A stretch of 64,000 bases of DNA from Dyadobacter luticola (GTDB taxonomy: Bacteria; Bacteroidota; Bacteroidia; Cytophagales; Spirosomataceae), in contig NZ_VCEJ01000005.1 of the NCBI RefSeq assembly GCF_005860805.1, positions 124,001 through 188,000 on the forward strand. The letters run 5' to 3'. The notes beneath the pieces were generated by a model, which saw only the letters and a list, made by a program, of their open reading frames with translations, was not told the origin of the DNA and searched no databases. Position 1 is the first letter of the stretch, and every line of letters starts with the position of its first letter. This document shows positions 9,122 through 17,679 of the stretch, piece after piece. The translations under genes and the position numbers were made by a program.

Positions 9122-12100
9122 GGAAATGGATGTTTGGAGTTTTTTACGGAAAAAATTGCTTTCAGGATCTTCGGGATCGAGGGAAACGGACAGTACCGAG
9201 GCTTTGCGCTGGACCATCGTAAATACAGCAGGCAAAATCAGCAGCGAGGCCAATGTGGAGGCGATTAATCCCCCGATTACCGCCTGGCCGAGCGGCGCGA
9301 TCTGGTCGCCGCCTTCTCCCAGACCCGAGGCCATCGGCACCATACCGGCGATCATCGCGATACTCGTCATCAGGATCGGCCGGATCCGGCTTCCCGCTGC
9401 GAGGAGCACCGCTTTTCGGGCATCTTGCAGTTCCAGACGCAGATTTTCAGCATTGGTCACCATCAAAATCGCATTCGCTACCGACACTCCGACGGACATA
9501 ATCAAGCCCATATAAGATTGCAGGTTCAACGTAGCGCCCGTCAAAAGCAGCAGACCAATTGAGCCAACAACCACTGCCGGAATGGTGGAAAGTACCACCA
9601 GCGAAAGTTTGAAAGACTGATAAGTGGCCGAAAGTAGCAGGAACATGATCACGACGGCGATCATTAAGCCGGTTTGCAAACTGCTCAATGTTTCAGTTAA
9701 AAGATCAGATTGACCCTTCAATTCTACGATCACTCCGCGTGGTGGCTCGCCGGCATTTTTGATCGCAGTCTGAACTGCTTTTGTAGCGGCGCCGAGGTCT
9801 TTTTTATGAATGTTGGCAGTGACTGTCACCAGTCTGTTCGGGCCAGCGCGGTCGTATTCGCCGGGGACGGTTTTTTCTGAAAATGTGGCTACATCCGCCA
9901 GCAGCGGGTTACTTACGCCGGTTTTCAAAGGTATCGTTCCAATGTCTTCAATCGATGTCATCTGATATTCCGGGATTTGAACCTGTACCTGATAGGCAAG
10001 TCCTTTCGCGTCGTCCAACCAGAGATTTTTATCTGTAAAGCGACTGGAAGAAGTGGCGGCCACCATTGAACGCGCGACCTGCGTAGAGGTAATGCCGAGT
10101 TGTCCTGCTCTTTCGCGATCTATTTTTACATCTAAAACCGGGTAGGAAAGAGGCTGCGCGATCTGTACATCACGCAGAAACGCAATATCCTTCATCTCCT
10201 TCTCAATTTTTTTGGCAAACCGGCCTGCTTCTTCCACGTCTTTTGCCGCCACACTTACCTCGATAGGCGTGGATGCGCCCTGGCTCATGATTTTATCAAC
10301 CAGCTCGATCGGTTCAAATGAGATTTTTAGAGAAGGAATTTCCTTCCCGATTTTTGCCCGGAGCTGTTCTTTCAATGCATCCATACGCACCGGAAAATCT
10401 TCGTGCAGCGAAACCTGTAAAACTGCCTCATGCGGGCCGCTGTTGAACACGAAAATATTGGAAGTGCCATAGCTGGAAGGTACCGTGCCTACATAGGCCG
10501 AAGATATTTCCACATGCTCGGGACCCACTTCTTTTTTAATCAAATCCAAAACCTTCAATGTTGCTTTCTCCGTCCGCTCCACCCGCGTACCGTCAGGTAC
10601 CCGCAGCCGCATTTGAAACTGGTGACTATTTGCTTTTGGTAGAATGTCGGTTCCGATTAGCAAGAAACCACCGACGATCAATGCTACTGCGCCCACCAGG
10701 TAAACCGGCACCACCAGTTTTCCCCGGTTCATAATTCCGCCAAGAAAACCAAGATAGCGTTGTTTGAATTTTTCAAAACCGGTCGGCGGTAATGTTGGGT
10801 GCGCACCCTCATCGATCACGTCGTGGATTTCCCGGTTATCCAGGGCCAATGTTGGCGCTTCGTGTTTGGGATGATCTTTCAGCAGCCAGTTGGCAAGTAC
10901 GGGTACCAATGTTTGAGATAATAAAAATGACGCGATCATCGCAAAACCCACCGCCAGCGAAAGCGGCAAAAACATGGATCTTGGAATCCCACTCATGACA
11001 AATGATGGTGCAAAAACCGCCAGGATCGCCAGCAGGATCAAAAATTCGGGGAAAGCAATTTCCTTACACGCGTCCCAAATCGCTTGCTCTTTGGGTTTAC
11101 CCATTTCCTGATGCTGATGAATATTTTCAATTGTCACGGTCGCCTGATCCACTAAAACTCCGATCGCCAGCGCCAATCCGCTCAGGGTCATAATGTTAAT
11201 GGTTTGTCCAAACAAATTCATCAGGATCACCGCTGACAGAATTGAGATCGGGATCGTCACGATTACAATGATCACGCTGCGCCAGTCGCGGAGGAAAAGC
11301 AGTACCATCAAACCCGTCAGCAGCGCGCCGAGGATACCTTCCGTGATCAGACTTTTGAGCGAGTTGGTCACATATACCGACTGGTCGAATTCATAAGAAA
11401 TCTTCACATCTTCCGGCACCGCATTGCGCAGTTGCGGCAAGGCGGCGCGAATGTTGTTGACCACATCCAATGTCGAAGCATCGGATTTTTTCACCACCGG
11501 AATGTACACCGCGCGGCGGCCATTGATCAGCGCATAACTCACCGTCACATCGGCGCCATCTTCCACCGTACCCACATCGCGGATAAAAACAGTTGGCCCT
11601 GCGCCGACGCGGATTGGAATGTTGAGAAAGTCTTCCGGCTTGCCGATCAGCGAGTTAACCGGCGTCATCAAGGTCCGGTCACCCATCCGAATGTTACCCG
11701 CAGGCGAAGGCTGGTTGTTGGTGACGATGGATTTAATGATCTCTTCCGGCGTCAAATGATAGCTGCGGATACGCTCGGGATCGACGCGGATGACGATGGT
11801 GCGCTGGTTACCCCCGAAAGGCGGCGGACTGGAAACGCCTTCGATTCTGCTGAACATCGGGCGGACGCGCGACGACGCAAAATCCTGGATTTCGTTCAAT
11901 GATCTGGAAGAACTTTCAAAAACCATTTGCCCGATCGGTACCGAGCTGGCATCGAAACGTACGACTTGCGGCGGCACGGTTCCCTCAGGCATATACGCCT
12001 TCGCCCGGGACACATTGTTGGCAACTTCCGCCGCCGCCTGCGCCATATCGGTGCCGGGATAAAATGATAGTTTAATGAGGGATAACCCCTGAATGGTCTT

Positions 12101-12349
12101 CACATCCACGTCCCGGATTCCCGAAACATACAAAAAGTGGTCCTGGTAGCGGGTGGCGATGAAGCCGTCCATCTGGTCGGGCGCCATACCTCCGTAAGGC
12201 TGGACGACGTAAATAGTCGGCAAATCCAGGTTTGGAAAAATATCCACCGGAATGCTGCGGATCGAAAGAATGGAAAAAAAGAGGATACCTATGACTACGA
12301 CGACGATCGAAATTGGCTGACGCAGCGCGGTTCGAATGAGTTGGTACAT
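7988..12349 (-). CDS. RND efflux permease fused in frame to a lipoprotein-type periplasmic adaptor
   Basis: One uninterrupted 1453-codon frame encodes two proteins normally made from separate genes. Residues 1 to about 1060 are an AcrB-like RND permease, with the N-terminal helix, the SIPVDIFPNLDLP segment, two porter regions and two clusters of membrane helices. From residue 1077 a complete adaptor follows with its own methionine and lipoprotein signal (MNTLKSLFIILSVGVGMSAC, cysteine 1096), lipoyl-like halves (VDRGSIVRKGQVLAVLEAPE; TAPFDGIITERNI) and a beta-barrel. The proton-relay region reads LVDQATVTIEN, so the second aspartate of the usual VDD is glutamine (residue 402). A TolC-type gene lies upstream on the same strand and a two-component system diverges from it. 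The adaptor may instead be made by internal initiation at 9121. Confidence 0.93.
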   Translation of the reverse strand: MYQLIRTALRQPISIVVVVIGILFFSILSIRSIPVDIFPNLDLPTIYVVQPYGGMAPDQMDGFIATRYQDHFLYVSGIRDVDVKTIQGLSLIKLSFYPGTDMAQAAAEVANNVSRAKAYMPEGTVPPQVVRFDASSVPIGQMVFESSSRSLNEIQDFASSRVRPMFSRIEGVSSPPPFGGNQRTIVIRVDPERIRSYHLTPEEIIKSIVTNNQPSPAGNIRMGDRTLMTPVNSLIGKPEDFLNIPIRVGAGPTVFIRDVGTVEDGADVTVSYALINGRRAVYIPVVKKSDASTLDVVNNIRAALPQLRNAVPEDVKISYEFDQSVYVTNSLKSLITEGILGALLTGLMVLLFLRDWRSVIIVIVTIPISILSAVILMNLFGQTINIMTLSGLALAIGVLVDQATVTIENIHQHQEMGKPKEQAIWDACKEIAFPEFLILLAILAVFAPSFVMSGIPRSMFLPLSLAVGFAMIASFLLSQTLVPVLANWLLKDHPKHEAPTLALDNREIHDVIDEGAHPTLPPTGFEKFKQRYLGFLGGIMNRGKLVVPVYLVGAVALIVGGFLLIGTDILPKANSHQFQMRLRVPDGTRVERTEKATLKVLDLIKKEVGPEHVEISSAYVGTVPSSYGTSNIFVFNSGPHEAVLQVSLHEDFPVRMDALKEQLRAKIGKEIPSLKISFEPIELVDKIMSQGASTPIEVSVAAKDVEEAGRFAKKIEKEMKDIAFLRDVQIAQPLSYPVLDVKIDRERAGQLGITSTQVARSMVAATSSSRFTDKNLWLDDAKGLAYQVQVQIPEYQMTSIEDIGTIPLKTGVSNPLLADVATFSEKTVPGEYDRAGPNRLVTVTANIHKKDLGAATKAVQTAIKNAGEPPRGVIVELKGQSDLLTETLSSLQTGLMIAVVIMFLLLSATYQSFKLSLVVLSTIPAVVVGSIGLLLLTGATLNLQSYMGLIMSVGVSVANAILMVTNAENLRLELQDARKAVLLAAGSRIRPILMTSIAMIAGMVPMASGLGEGGDQIAPLGQAVIGGLIASTLASLLILPAVFTMVQRKASVLSVSLDPEDPESNFFRKKLQTSISMNTLKSLFIILSVGVGMSACSSEAETKDSHEKKAPEKAPAVELATVKSMKPAKQIALPGELKPWNKVSIHPKVKGFVKTVNVDRGSIVRKGQVLAVLEAPEVMSELSQAKAQVIAAEASLNEITTRYQTSTQTYNRLMRTNKTEGAVSLNELDIAKSKSLTDSSAVAMARGNVQAAKSYMETKSELARYLTVTAPFDGIITERNISPGALVGPGESNAKPLFILEDNTRLRLTLAIPENLSSAVPNKGEISFTVSASPEKIYKAVYARSSRTLSEENRAMITEFDFNNRGNELKAGMYAQVQLNTERSGKTLFVPTTAVVNSSEKVFVIRDVNKKAQWVPVKRGTVVDTLVEVFGDLHEGDAIVKKASEEFRDGEGL

Positions 12350-12366
12350 AATATTTCAGTTAAGGA

Positions 12367-13797
12367 CTATTTGACCTGGTTGAGGAAAATGGAAAGGTCA
12401 CCGGCGGCGGCGGCTTTCATGAGGAGCGCGCGCCAGACATTCCCGTTTGTGACGAAACGATCTACTTCTGCACGATTTAAAGCATTGACGCTCTGGGCCA
12501 AAGTGAATAAATCGGTAAGGCCGCTCTGGTACCGGGCTTCCGCCTGGTTGAATGCGCGCCGGGCTGCGGTGAGCTGTACGGGCGTCAGCCGCGCCTGTTC
12601 CAGCGAAAGTTGCAGCTGCATTTCCGCATCTTTGGATTGGCGGTCGAGTTGCAGTTTTTGTGTTTGATAAAGCTCTTTAAAACGCTCCACCTGGAACTGC
12701 TCGGCCTTGTAGTCATTCCGGACTTTAATAATGTTGGTCAGGTTCCACCTGGTAGAAATGCCAAATAAATAATTGTAAACCTGAAACTTAACCCCGCTTC
12801 CGAAGTCGGTCCGGAAAGAATCGTCTTTATTGGAAACCCCAGAACCACGTCCCCAGCCTGCACCCAAAATTGAAACTGAGGGCAGGTAAGCTCTTTTCAC
12901 CGCCAGGCTTCTTGCATTCGAAGCGTCAATGAGCGACTGCGAAAAAAGCAGCGCAGGATTTTTAAGAAATGATTCATTTTGACTGTCAGTAACTGGCAGT
13001 TGCGAGTAAAAACCCATCGTGTCGATCTGCACGCTATCCCGCAGCTGGCCAGTCAGTTCCGACAATCTCAGGCCCTGCGATTTTTCTGCGCGCTGACTTT
13101 CCAGAAGTGACAACTTTGCCTTGGCATATTCGGCTGCTGCAAGCGAACTATCCACGCCCGGTCGCATGCCTGAACTGACCGCGGCATCCGTTACCTGCTT
13201 GAAAACCAATGCTCTCTGCAAATTCTGCCGCTGAGCTTCTACGAGTTTTTGATTAATTAATAAAACCAGATAAGCATCTGCAATCCGTACCTGGTGCTGG
13301 AAAAGCTCATTTTCATAATCAGCCTGGCTTCTGCTTAAATCCGCTTTCGCAGCATTTACATTCGCTTTTACTTTTCCAAAATTGAAAACCCGCCAGTCGA
13401 CCAATGCAGTGGTGAAACTTCCAAAAACGCCGGTGTAAATGTTCTCCGGCCGGATACCGCCCGACGGGGAAATCGCGCTGCCTTCATTGGGCCAGAATGC
13501 GCCGGCAACGCTGTTATTGGTCGAGAATGTATATTGGTCCTGCACCACCAGTGTAGGTAGATAATCGGTTTTGGCTGACTTAATGCGGTTCTCCGCGCTT
13601 CTGACTTCCGCTTTTTTAGATTTTAAAAAAGGAAAATTCTGCCTGCCTTCTTCCAGCACTTCCTGCAACCGGAGTTTCTCCGTTTGCGCGTGTGAAAGTT
13701 TTGGAATGATCAGGAAACCTGTGATTAACAGTGCATTCCGGATGCTGATGAAATACTTTTGTCGGATCGGGGATTGGGGTTTTAAGGAAAGAAACAT
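12367..13797 (-). CDS. TolC family outer-membrane efflux channel
   Basis: This 476-residue protein has a signal peptide (hydrophobic ALLITGFLIIPKLSHA near residues 23-38) and two similar halves of long coiled helices typical of TolC/OEP proteins: EVLEEGRQNFPFLKSKKAEVRSA early, and QLTAARRAFNQAEARYQSGLTDLFTL in the second half. It would form the outer-membrane duct for the RND pump encoded 17 bases downstream; the pair is probably one operon. The start is the most upstream ATG; a shorter start is possible because the region before the hydrophobic core is long. Confidence 0.9.
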   Translation of the reverse strand: MFLSLKPQSPIRQKYFISIRNALLITGFLIIPKLSHAQTEKLRLQEVLEEGRQNFPFLKSKKAEVRSAENRIKSAKTDYLPTLVVQDQYTFSTNNSVAGAFWPNEGSAISPSGGIRPENIYTGVFGSFTTALVDWRVFNFGKVKANVNAAKADLSRSQADYENELFQHQVRIADAYLVLLINQKLVEAQRQNLQRALVFKQVTDAAVSSGMRPGVDSSLAAAEYAKAKLSLLESQRAEKSQGLRLSELTGQLRDSVQIDTMGFYSQLPVTDSQNESFLKNPALLFSQSLIDASNARSLAVKRAYLPSVSILGAGWGRGSGVSNKDDSFRTDFGSGVKFQVYNYLFGISTRWNLTNIIKVRNDYKAEQFQVERFKELYQTQKLQLDRQSKDAEMQLQLSLEQARLTPVQLTAARRAFNQAEARYQSGLTDLFTLAQSVNALNRAEVDRFVTNGNVWRALLMKAAAAGDLSIFLNQVK

Positions 13798-13934
13798 GGA
13801 GTGATGAATAAATCCTGAAATTTTATTTTCAGTCGAAATTAGACGGCAATTCTGGAAACATTTGGGAAAGAGCGGGCTGGCAAAGTGCTGTACGATAAAT
13901 TCTTATCTTCCTAAATGTTTCCAATTTCCGGGGC

Positions 13935-13942
13935 TACTTTTG
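13935..13942 (+). promoter_or_regulatory. -7 element TACTTTTG upstream of the response regulator
   Basis: TACTTTTG matches the Bacteroidota -7 consensus TAnnTTTG and lies 22 bases before the response-regulator ATG. No good TTTG -33 element is present at the usual distance, so the promoter may be activator dependent. Confidence 0.4.
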
Positions 13943-13964
13943 GCAAGTATCTTTTTGATTTGAA

Positions 13965-14642
13965 ATGAAAATACTGGTTGTCGAGGACGAGAAAGGATTA
14001 GCGGAGAGCATTGTGGACTACCTCTCGCGAGAAGGTTTTGTGTGCGAGGTGGCAAGTACTTTCTGGCAAGCCGATGAGAAAATCAGTTTATACCAATATG
14101 ACTGCACGATTGTGGACCTGACATTGCCCGATGGTGATGGCTTTAACATTGTCCAGACATTGAAAAAGATTGCGGCTGCTACCGGTATCATTATTATTTC
14201 GGCACGTAACACCTTGGAGGACAAGATCAAAGGATTGGAAATTGGTTCGGATGATTATATGACCAAACCTTTTCATTTGTCGGAGCTGAATGCGCGGGTT
14301 AAGTCGCTGATCCGCAGGCGGAATTTTGGGGGAAATAATGATATGGTCTGGAAGGAAATCCGCGTGCAGTTGCAGGCACGGCGGGTTTTTGTGGGTCAAA
14401 AAGAATGTGTGCTGTCCCGAAAAGAGTATGACCTTTTGCTATATTTTCTTTCCAACATTGACGTCGCGCTCACAAAGGAATCCATTGCAGAACATTTGTG
14501 GGGCGATCACATGGATTCGTCAGATTCGCTGGATATGGTGTATTCGCACATTAAAAACCTGCGGCGGAAAATTCTGGAAAAAGGTGGAAACGACTACATT
14601 CAGTCTATTTATGGTATAGGTTATAAATTCGCCGCGCCTTGA
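13965..14642 (+). CDS. OmpR/PhoB-type response regulator
   Basis: This 225-residue protein has a receiver domain with acidic pair E7/D8, phospho-acceptor D51 (in IVDLTLPDGDG), a conserved lysine in MTKPFH, and a C-terminal winged helix (LSRKEYDLLLYFL, then VYSHIKNLRRKI and IYGIGYKF). It is translationally coupled to the histidine kinase. It diverges from the TolC/RND genes, with 167 bases between the start codons. It probably controls that pump, as adjacent two-component systems often do, but no operator was recognised. Confidence 0.93.
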   Translation: MKILVVEDEKGLAESIVDYLSREGFVCEVASTFWQADEKISLYQYDCTIVDLTLPDGDGFNIVQTLKKIAAATGIIIISARNTLEDKIKGLEIGSDDYMTKPFHLSELNARVKSLIRRRNFGGNNDMVWKEIRVQLQARRVFVGQKECVLSRKEYDLLLYFLSNIDVALTKESIAEHLWGDHMDSSDSLDMVYSHIKNLRRKILEKGGNDYIQSIYGIGYKFAAP

Positions 14643-15895
14643 AACTGCTCGAAAAAACAAGCCGGATCTATCTTTTTACCTCGCTTTTTATCTACCTGGC
14701 GGTCGGCATCGCTTTTTACTGGATCATCAAATTCATGATTTATGATGAGGTAGAAAGTCGCCTGCGCGTAGAAAAAAGGGATTTCGAAACCTATGTGCGG
14801 ACGAATGATACCTGGACAAACAATTCCTATTTTGTTGAAAATAAGATTGAAGTGGTACCTGTGCTCGGGAATTTCAAAAACGAAGTGACATTCACGGACA
14901 CACTGATCCGCAACCGATACGAAGAAAGTGTCGATCCTTTCCGGCAACTGACTTTTTACACATTGATCGGCGGGAGTCCATACAAAGTGGCGATCAGGAA
15001 ATCGATGATCGAATCCTATAAGCTCATCGAGGCGATTTCGGCGGCGATGATCACCTTTCTGGGGCTTTTGATGATCAGTATGTACCTCTTTCACAGACGT
15101 ATGTCGGGCGATTTGTGGCAGCCATTTTACGAATCACTTTCCCGCATCAAGCATTTCGACTGGACCAAAAACGACAAGCTGGAAATGGCCGGCAGCGAAA
15201 TCACGGAGTTCAATGAACTGGGAGATGTGATGGAAAAAATGGCCTCTAAAATGCAGCACGACTATAAAAGTCTGCGCGAATTCACCGAAAATGCCTCCCA
15301 CGAAATCCAGACCCCACTCGCGCTGATCAATGCTAGGGTAGAGCAATTCATCCAGAAAAAGGATTTAGGCCAGGAGCAGACTTACTGGATCGAAGAAATT
15401 TACCACGCTGCGCGGAGAATGTCGCGGCTAAATCAGGGACTTTTATTACTGGCTAAAATTGAAAATCAGCAATTTACGGAGCAGGAAGAGCTGGATTTGA
15501 CAGCGCTGGTGCAGGATAAGTTGCGAGATTTTGAGGATATTCTCAGCCACAAGAATATCCATGTTGAAGTAAAATCGGAAGGAAGTTTTCTCAGCGTAAT
15601 GTCGCCGACATTGGCTGACATTCTTCTGTCAAACCTGCTTAGCAATGCAATCCGGCATAATTACGCGGGAGGCAGTCTCAACGTTGAATCGGGGAATGAT
15701 TATCTCACTATCAGCAACACAGGCGCACATTTAACCGCCGACCCAGAGCGGCTTTTTGAAAGATTTAAAAAAGAATCCTCAGGCTCAGAATCGCTTGGAC
15801 TTGGGCTGGCTATCGTGAAGCAGATCTGTGACATCGCAGGTTTGCAGATTACCTATCAAAACATCGAAACCCTGCACACCATCCGCATCAGCTAA
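14639..15895 (+). CDS. sensor histidine kinase
   Basis: This 418-residue kinase has two membrane helices (about 12-34 and 132-152) flanking a periplasmic sensor region, a dimerisation domain with ASHEIQTPLALI (phospho-acceptor H221), an N box (LLSNLLSNAIRHN) and a G box (GLGLAIVKQI). The start codon is TTG at 14639, overlapping the response-regulator stop by four bases (TTGA), which indicates coupled translation. The sensed signal is unknown. The catalytic core is short after the G2 region, ending at HTIRIS, which is usual for this subgroup. Confidence 0.92.
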   Translation: MKLLEKTSRIYLFTSLFIYLAVGIAFYWIIKFMIYDEVESRLRVEKRDFETYVRTNDTWTNNSYFVENKIEVVPVLGNFKNEVTFTDTLIRNRYEESVDPFRQLTFYTLIGGSPYKVAIRKSMIESYKLIEAISAAMITFLGLLMISMYLFHRRMSGDLWQPFYESLSRIKHFDWTKNDKLEMAGSEITEFNELGDVMEKMASKMQHDYKSLREFTENASHEIQTPLALINARVEQFIQKKDLGQEQTYWIEEIYHAARRMSRLNQGLLLLAKIENQQFTEQEELDLTALVQDKLRDFEDILSHKNIHVEVKSEGSFLSVMSPTLADILLSNLLSNAIRHNYAGGSLNVESGNDYLTISNTGAHLTADPERLFERFKKESSGSESLGLGLAIVKQICDIAGLQITYQNIETLHTIRIS

Positions 15896-15905
15896 CGCAA
15901 ACGTT

Positions 15906-16015
15906 GGCGCGAAGCTGTGCTTCGTGACGAAATATTCGTAGGCCTCTGGCCGATCGCGCATACCAAGACCGGCCGGAGGCCTACAAATATTAGGTACGAA
16001 GCGGAGCTTCGAACC
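15906..16015. repeat. 110-bp imperfect inverted repeat (REP/BIME-like)
   Basis: The space between the convergent kinase and thioredoxin-like genes is filled by two roughly 45-base arms (15906-15950 and 15971-16015) that pair almost throughout. Each arm contains a smaller palindrome, CGAAGC-TGT-GCTTCG at 15910-15924 and CGAAGC-GGA-GCTTCG at 15998-16012. The inner ends carry TAGGCCTC and GAGGCCTA. It may serve as a two-way terminator and looks like a mobile intergenic repeat. Confidence 0.75.
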
Positions 16016-16018
16016 AGC

Positions 16019-17476
16019 TTATTGAGAAACTTTTTGCAATTCGGTTTCCAGGGCTTTATTATCAGGAAATTCCTGTGGTACCCAGCGGTTTGCAACTTTG
16101 GCGGCTTTATCGATCACCAGGTAAGGGTAGCGAATATCGATGGCGTATTTCTCCTTCAAAATCTCAATATTTTCATCCGAAGCCCACAAATGTTTTGCAT
16201 TCGGGCGGTCTTTGGCGTATTGTTTCCAGGTCGAAAGCGGAATGCCGGTGGCAACTGAAACGTACACAAAGCTCACCTTATCCCCGTATTTATCTTCCAA
16301 AACCTTCAATCCTGGCTCGTGTTGTCCTATGGTGAAAGAGAACACCATACACACCGGCTTACCTTGCAAAGAGCTGACGCTCACAGCCGAACTGTCGGTA
16401 TTGAGCAGCGTAATATCGGGCACGGCTGTACCGGCCTGCAAAGATTCTTTTACAGCGATCAGCTTGGCAATGTACTCGCTGTAAGGTGATTGCGGAAATG
16501 TTGTTTTGTAATCGGCCAGTAATGTTTTGCTGGTTTCCACGCTCGGGATGGCGGTCGCGGCGTAGTTGAGCCAGTAAGTGAGCAGATATTCTTTTTGTTT
16601 GGGGTAGTTGGCGAGTTTTTCCTTGCTTGATGCATATACATCTTTCAAAGCCTCCGGGCTGATTTCATACCGGCTTTGGGATTGCAGCGGAAATTTCCGG
16701 GTCGATGGAATCAGTGCCCAGTTACGCAGCTCGTCGCGATAGGCCTGGCTCAACAATGCTTCATCTGGCAGGATTTTGAAATCGGCTAATGTAGCGTCTT
16801 CCAACTCTTTACGCTGTGCCGGATCCAACATGACGACGCGATTACGACGCATGATTTTTTCCTGGATCGCGCGGCGGGTCAATGCGGGTTCGGTGATGGC
16901 GGTGGCATTTACGTAAGCTTCAAATGCAGGTACCGCAGGATTAGCCGTTTTAAATTTTTCAAAAGCTTCCATCCGGACTTTTTTGAGGCTATCGCTCTGC
17001 TGCACAACACTTTTGTTATCTATTTGTGAAGGTTTGTAACCAAAAACAGGCAGGTATTGGTACTGATTTTCCAGAAAATAATTTTTCAGGAATGTCTGGT
17101 AATTGGCATTCGTTCCGGCGAAAGTCACGTCTGCATTTTCAGAAAATGTAATTGTGAGGTCGTCGCCGGGTTGCAGAAAAAGCATCCAGGTTTTGTTGAC
17201 TGCCCCGCCGCCATATTGCAGCCGCATCATTTTAGGTTCAGTGAGCTGGATAACGGATTTTTCAGAAACCTTCTCATTAAAATTGACAGATACGACGGGT
17301 TTCAGTTCAACATCCGCCAACCCAATGCCCAGGTTGGGGTGGAAATGAACATCCTCCTGGACTATTGTGGCGGTAGTAGGCCCTTGTTTGGAAGCGGTAA
17401 GGGTGATTGTCGCGGTGTTCTGCGCAAAAGTGTAGCAACTGATAAGTGTGAGGATCAGTATATTGAATTTTTTCAT
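16019..17476 (-). CDS. secreted thioredoxin-fold (TlpA-like) protein lacking the CxxC site
   Basis: This 485-residue exported protein has signal peptide MKKFNILILTLISCYTFA, a long N-terminal region with beta-rich sequence, a helical middle part, and a C-terminal AhpC/TSA-thioredoxin fold beginning at AVPDITLLNTDSSAVSVSSL. In the position where TlpA proteins have W-C-x-x-C this protein reads VFSFTIGQHEPGLKVLE, with no cysteine, so it cannot act as a thiol oxidoreductase in the usual way. I chose the start at 17476 because the longer frame adds 46 residues ahead of a normal signal peptide. No partner gene is adjacent. Substrate binding or a lost redox role are both possible. Confidence 0.8.
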   Translation of the reverse strand: MKKFNILILTLISCYTFAQNTATITLTASKQGPTTATIVQEDVHFHPNLGIGLADVELKPVVSVNFNEKVSEKSVIQLTEPKMMRLQYGGGAVNKTWMLFLQPGDDLTITFSENADVTFAGTNANYQTFLKNYFLENQYQYLPVFGYKPSQIDNKSVVQQSDSLKKVRMEAFEKFKTANPAVPAFEAYVNATAITEPALTRRAIQEKIMRRNRVVMLDPAQRKELEDATLADFKILPDEALLSQAYRDELRNWALIPSTRKFPLQSQSRYEISPEALKDVYASSKEKLANYPKQKEYLLTYWLNYAATAIPSVETSKTLLADYKTTFPQSPYSEYIAKLIAVKESLQAGTAVPDITLLNTDSSAVSVSSLQGKPVCMVFSFTIGQHEPGLKVLEDKYGDKVSFVYVSVATGIPLSTWKQYAKDRPNAKHLWASDENIEILKEKYAIDIRYPYLVIDKAAKVANRWVPQEFPDNKALETELQKVSQ

Positions 17477-17679
17477 AATTACGGTTTTGTAACAGTTCTT
17501 TTGAATGTTGGTGTGTAAAAACTGTGCCAATATACGTAATGCCCGCAGCTTTCCCGGCTGTCGGATGTACGCCGATTTCAACTGGAAAAACATCTTTTGA
17601 TTCAATTTCAGCAAAAATCAAATTGGCGCGCATAAGTGATTTTTGTCCCCTAAATTAGCCCGTCATTTTCCTAGACACC

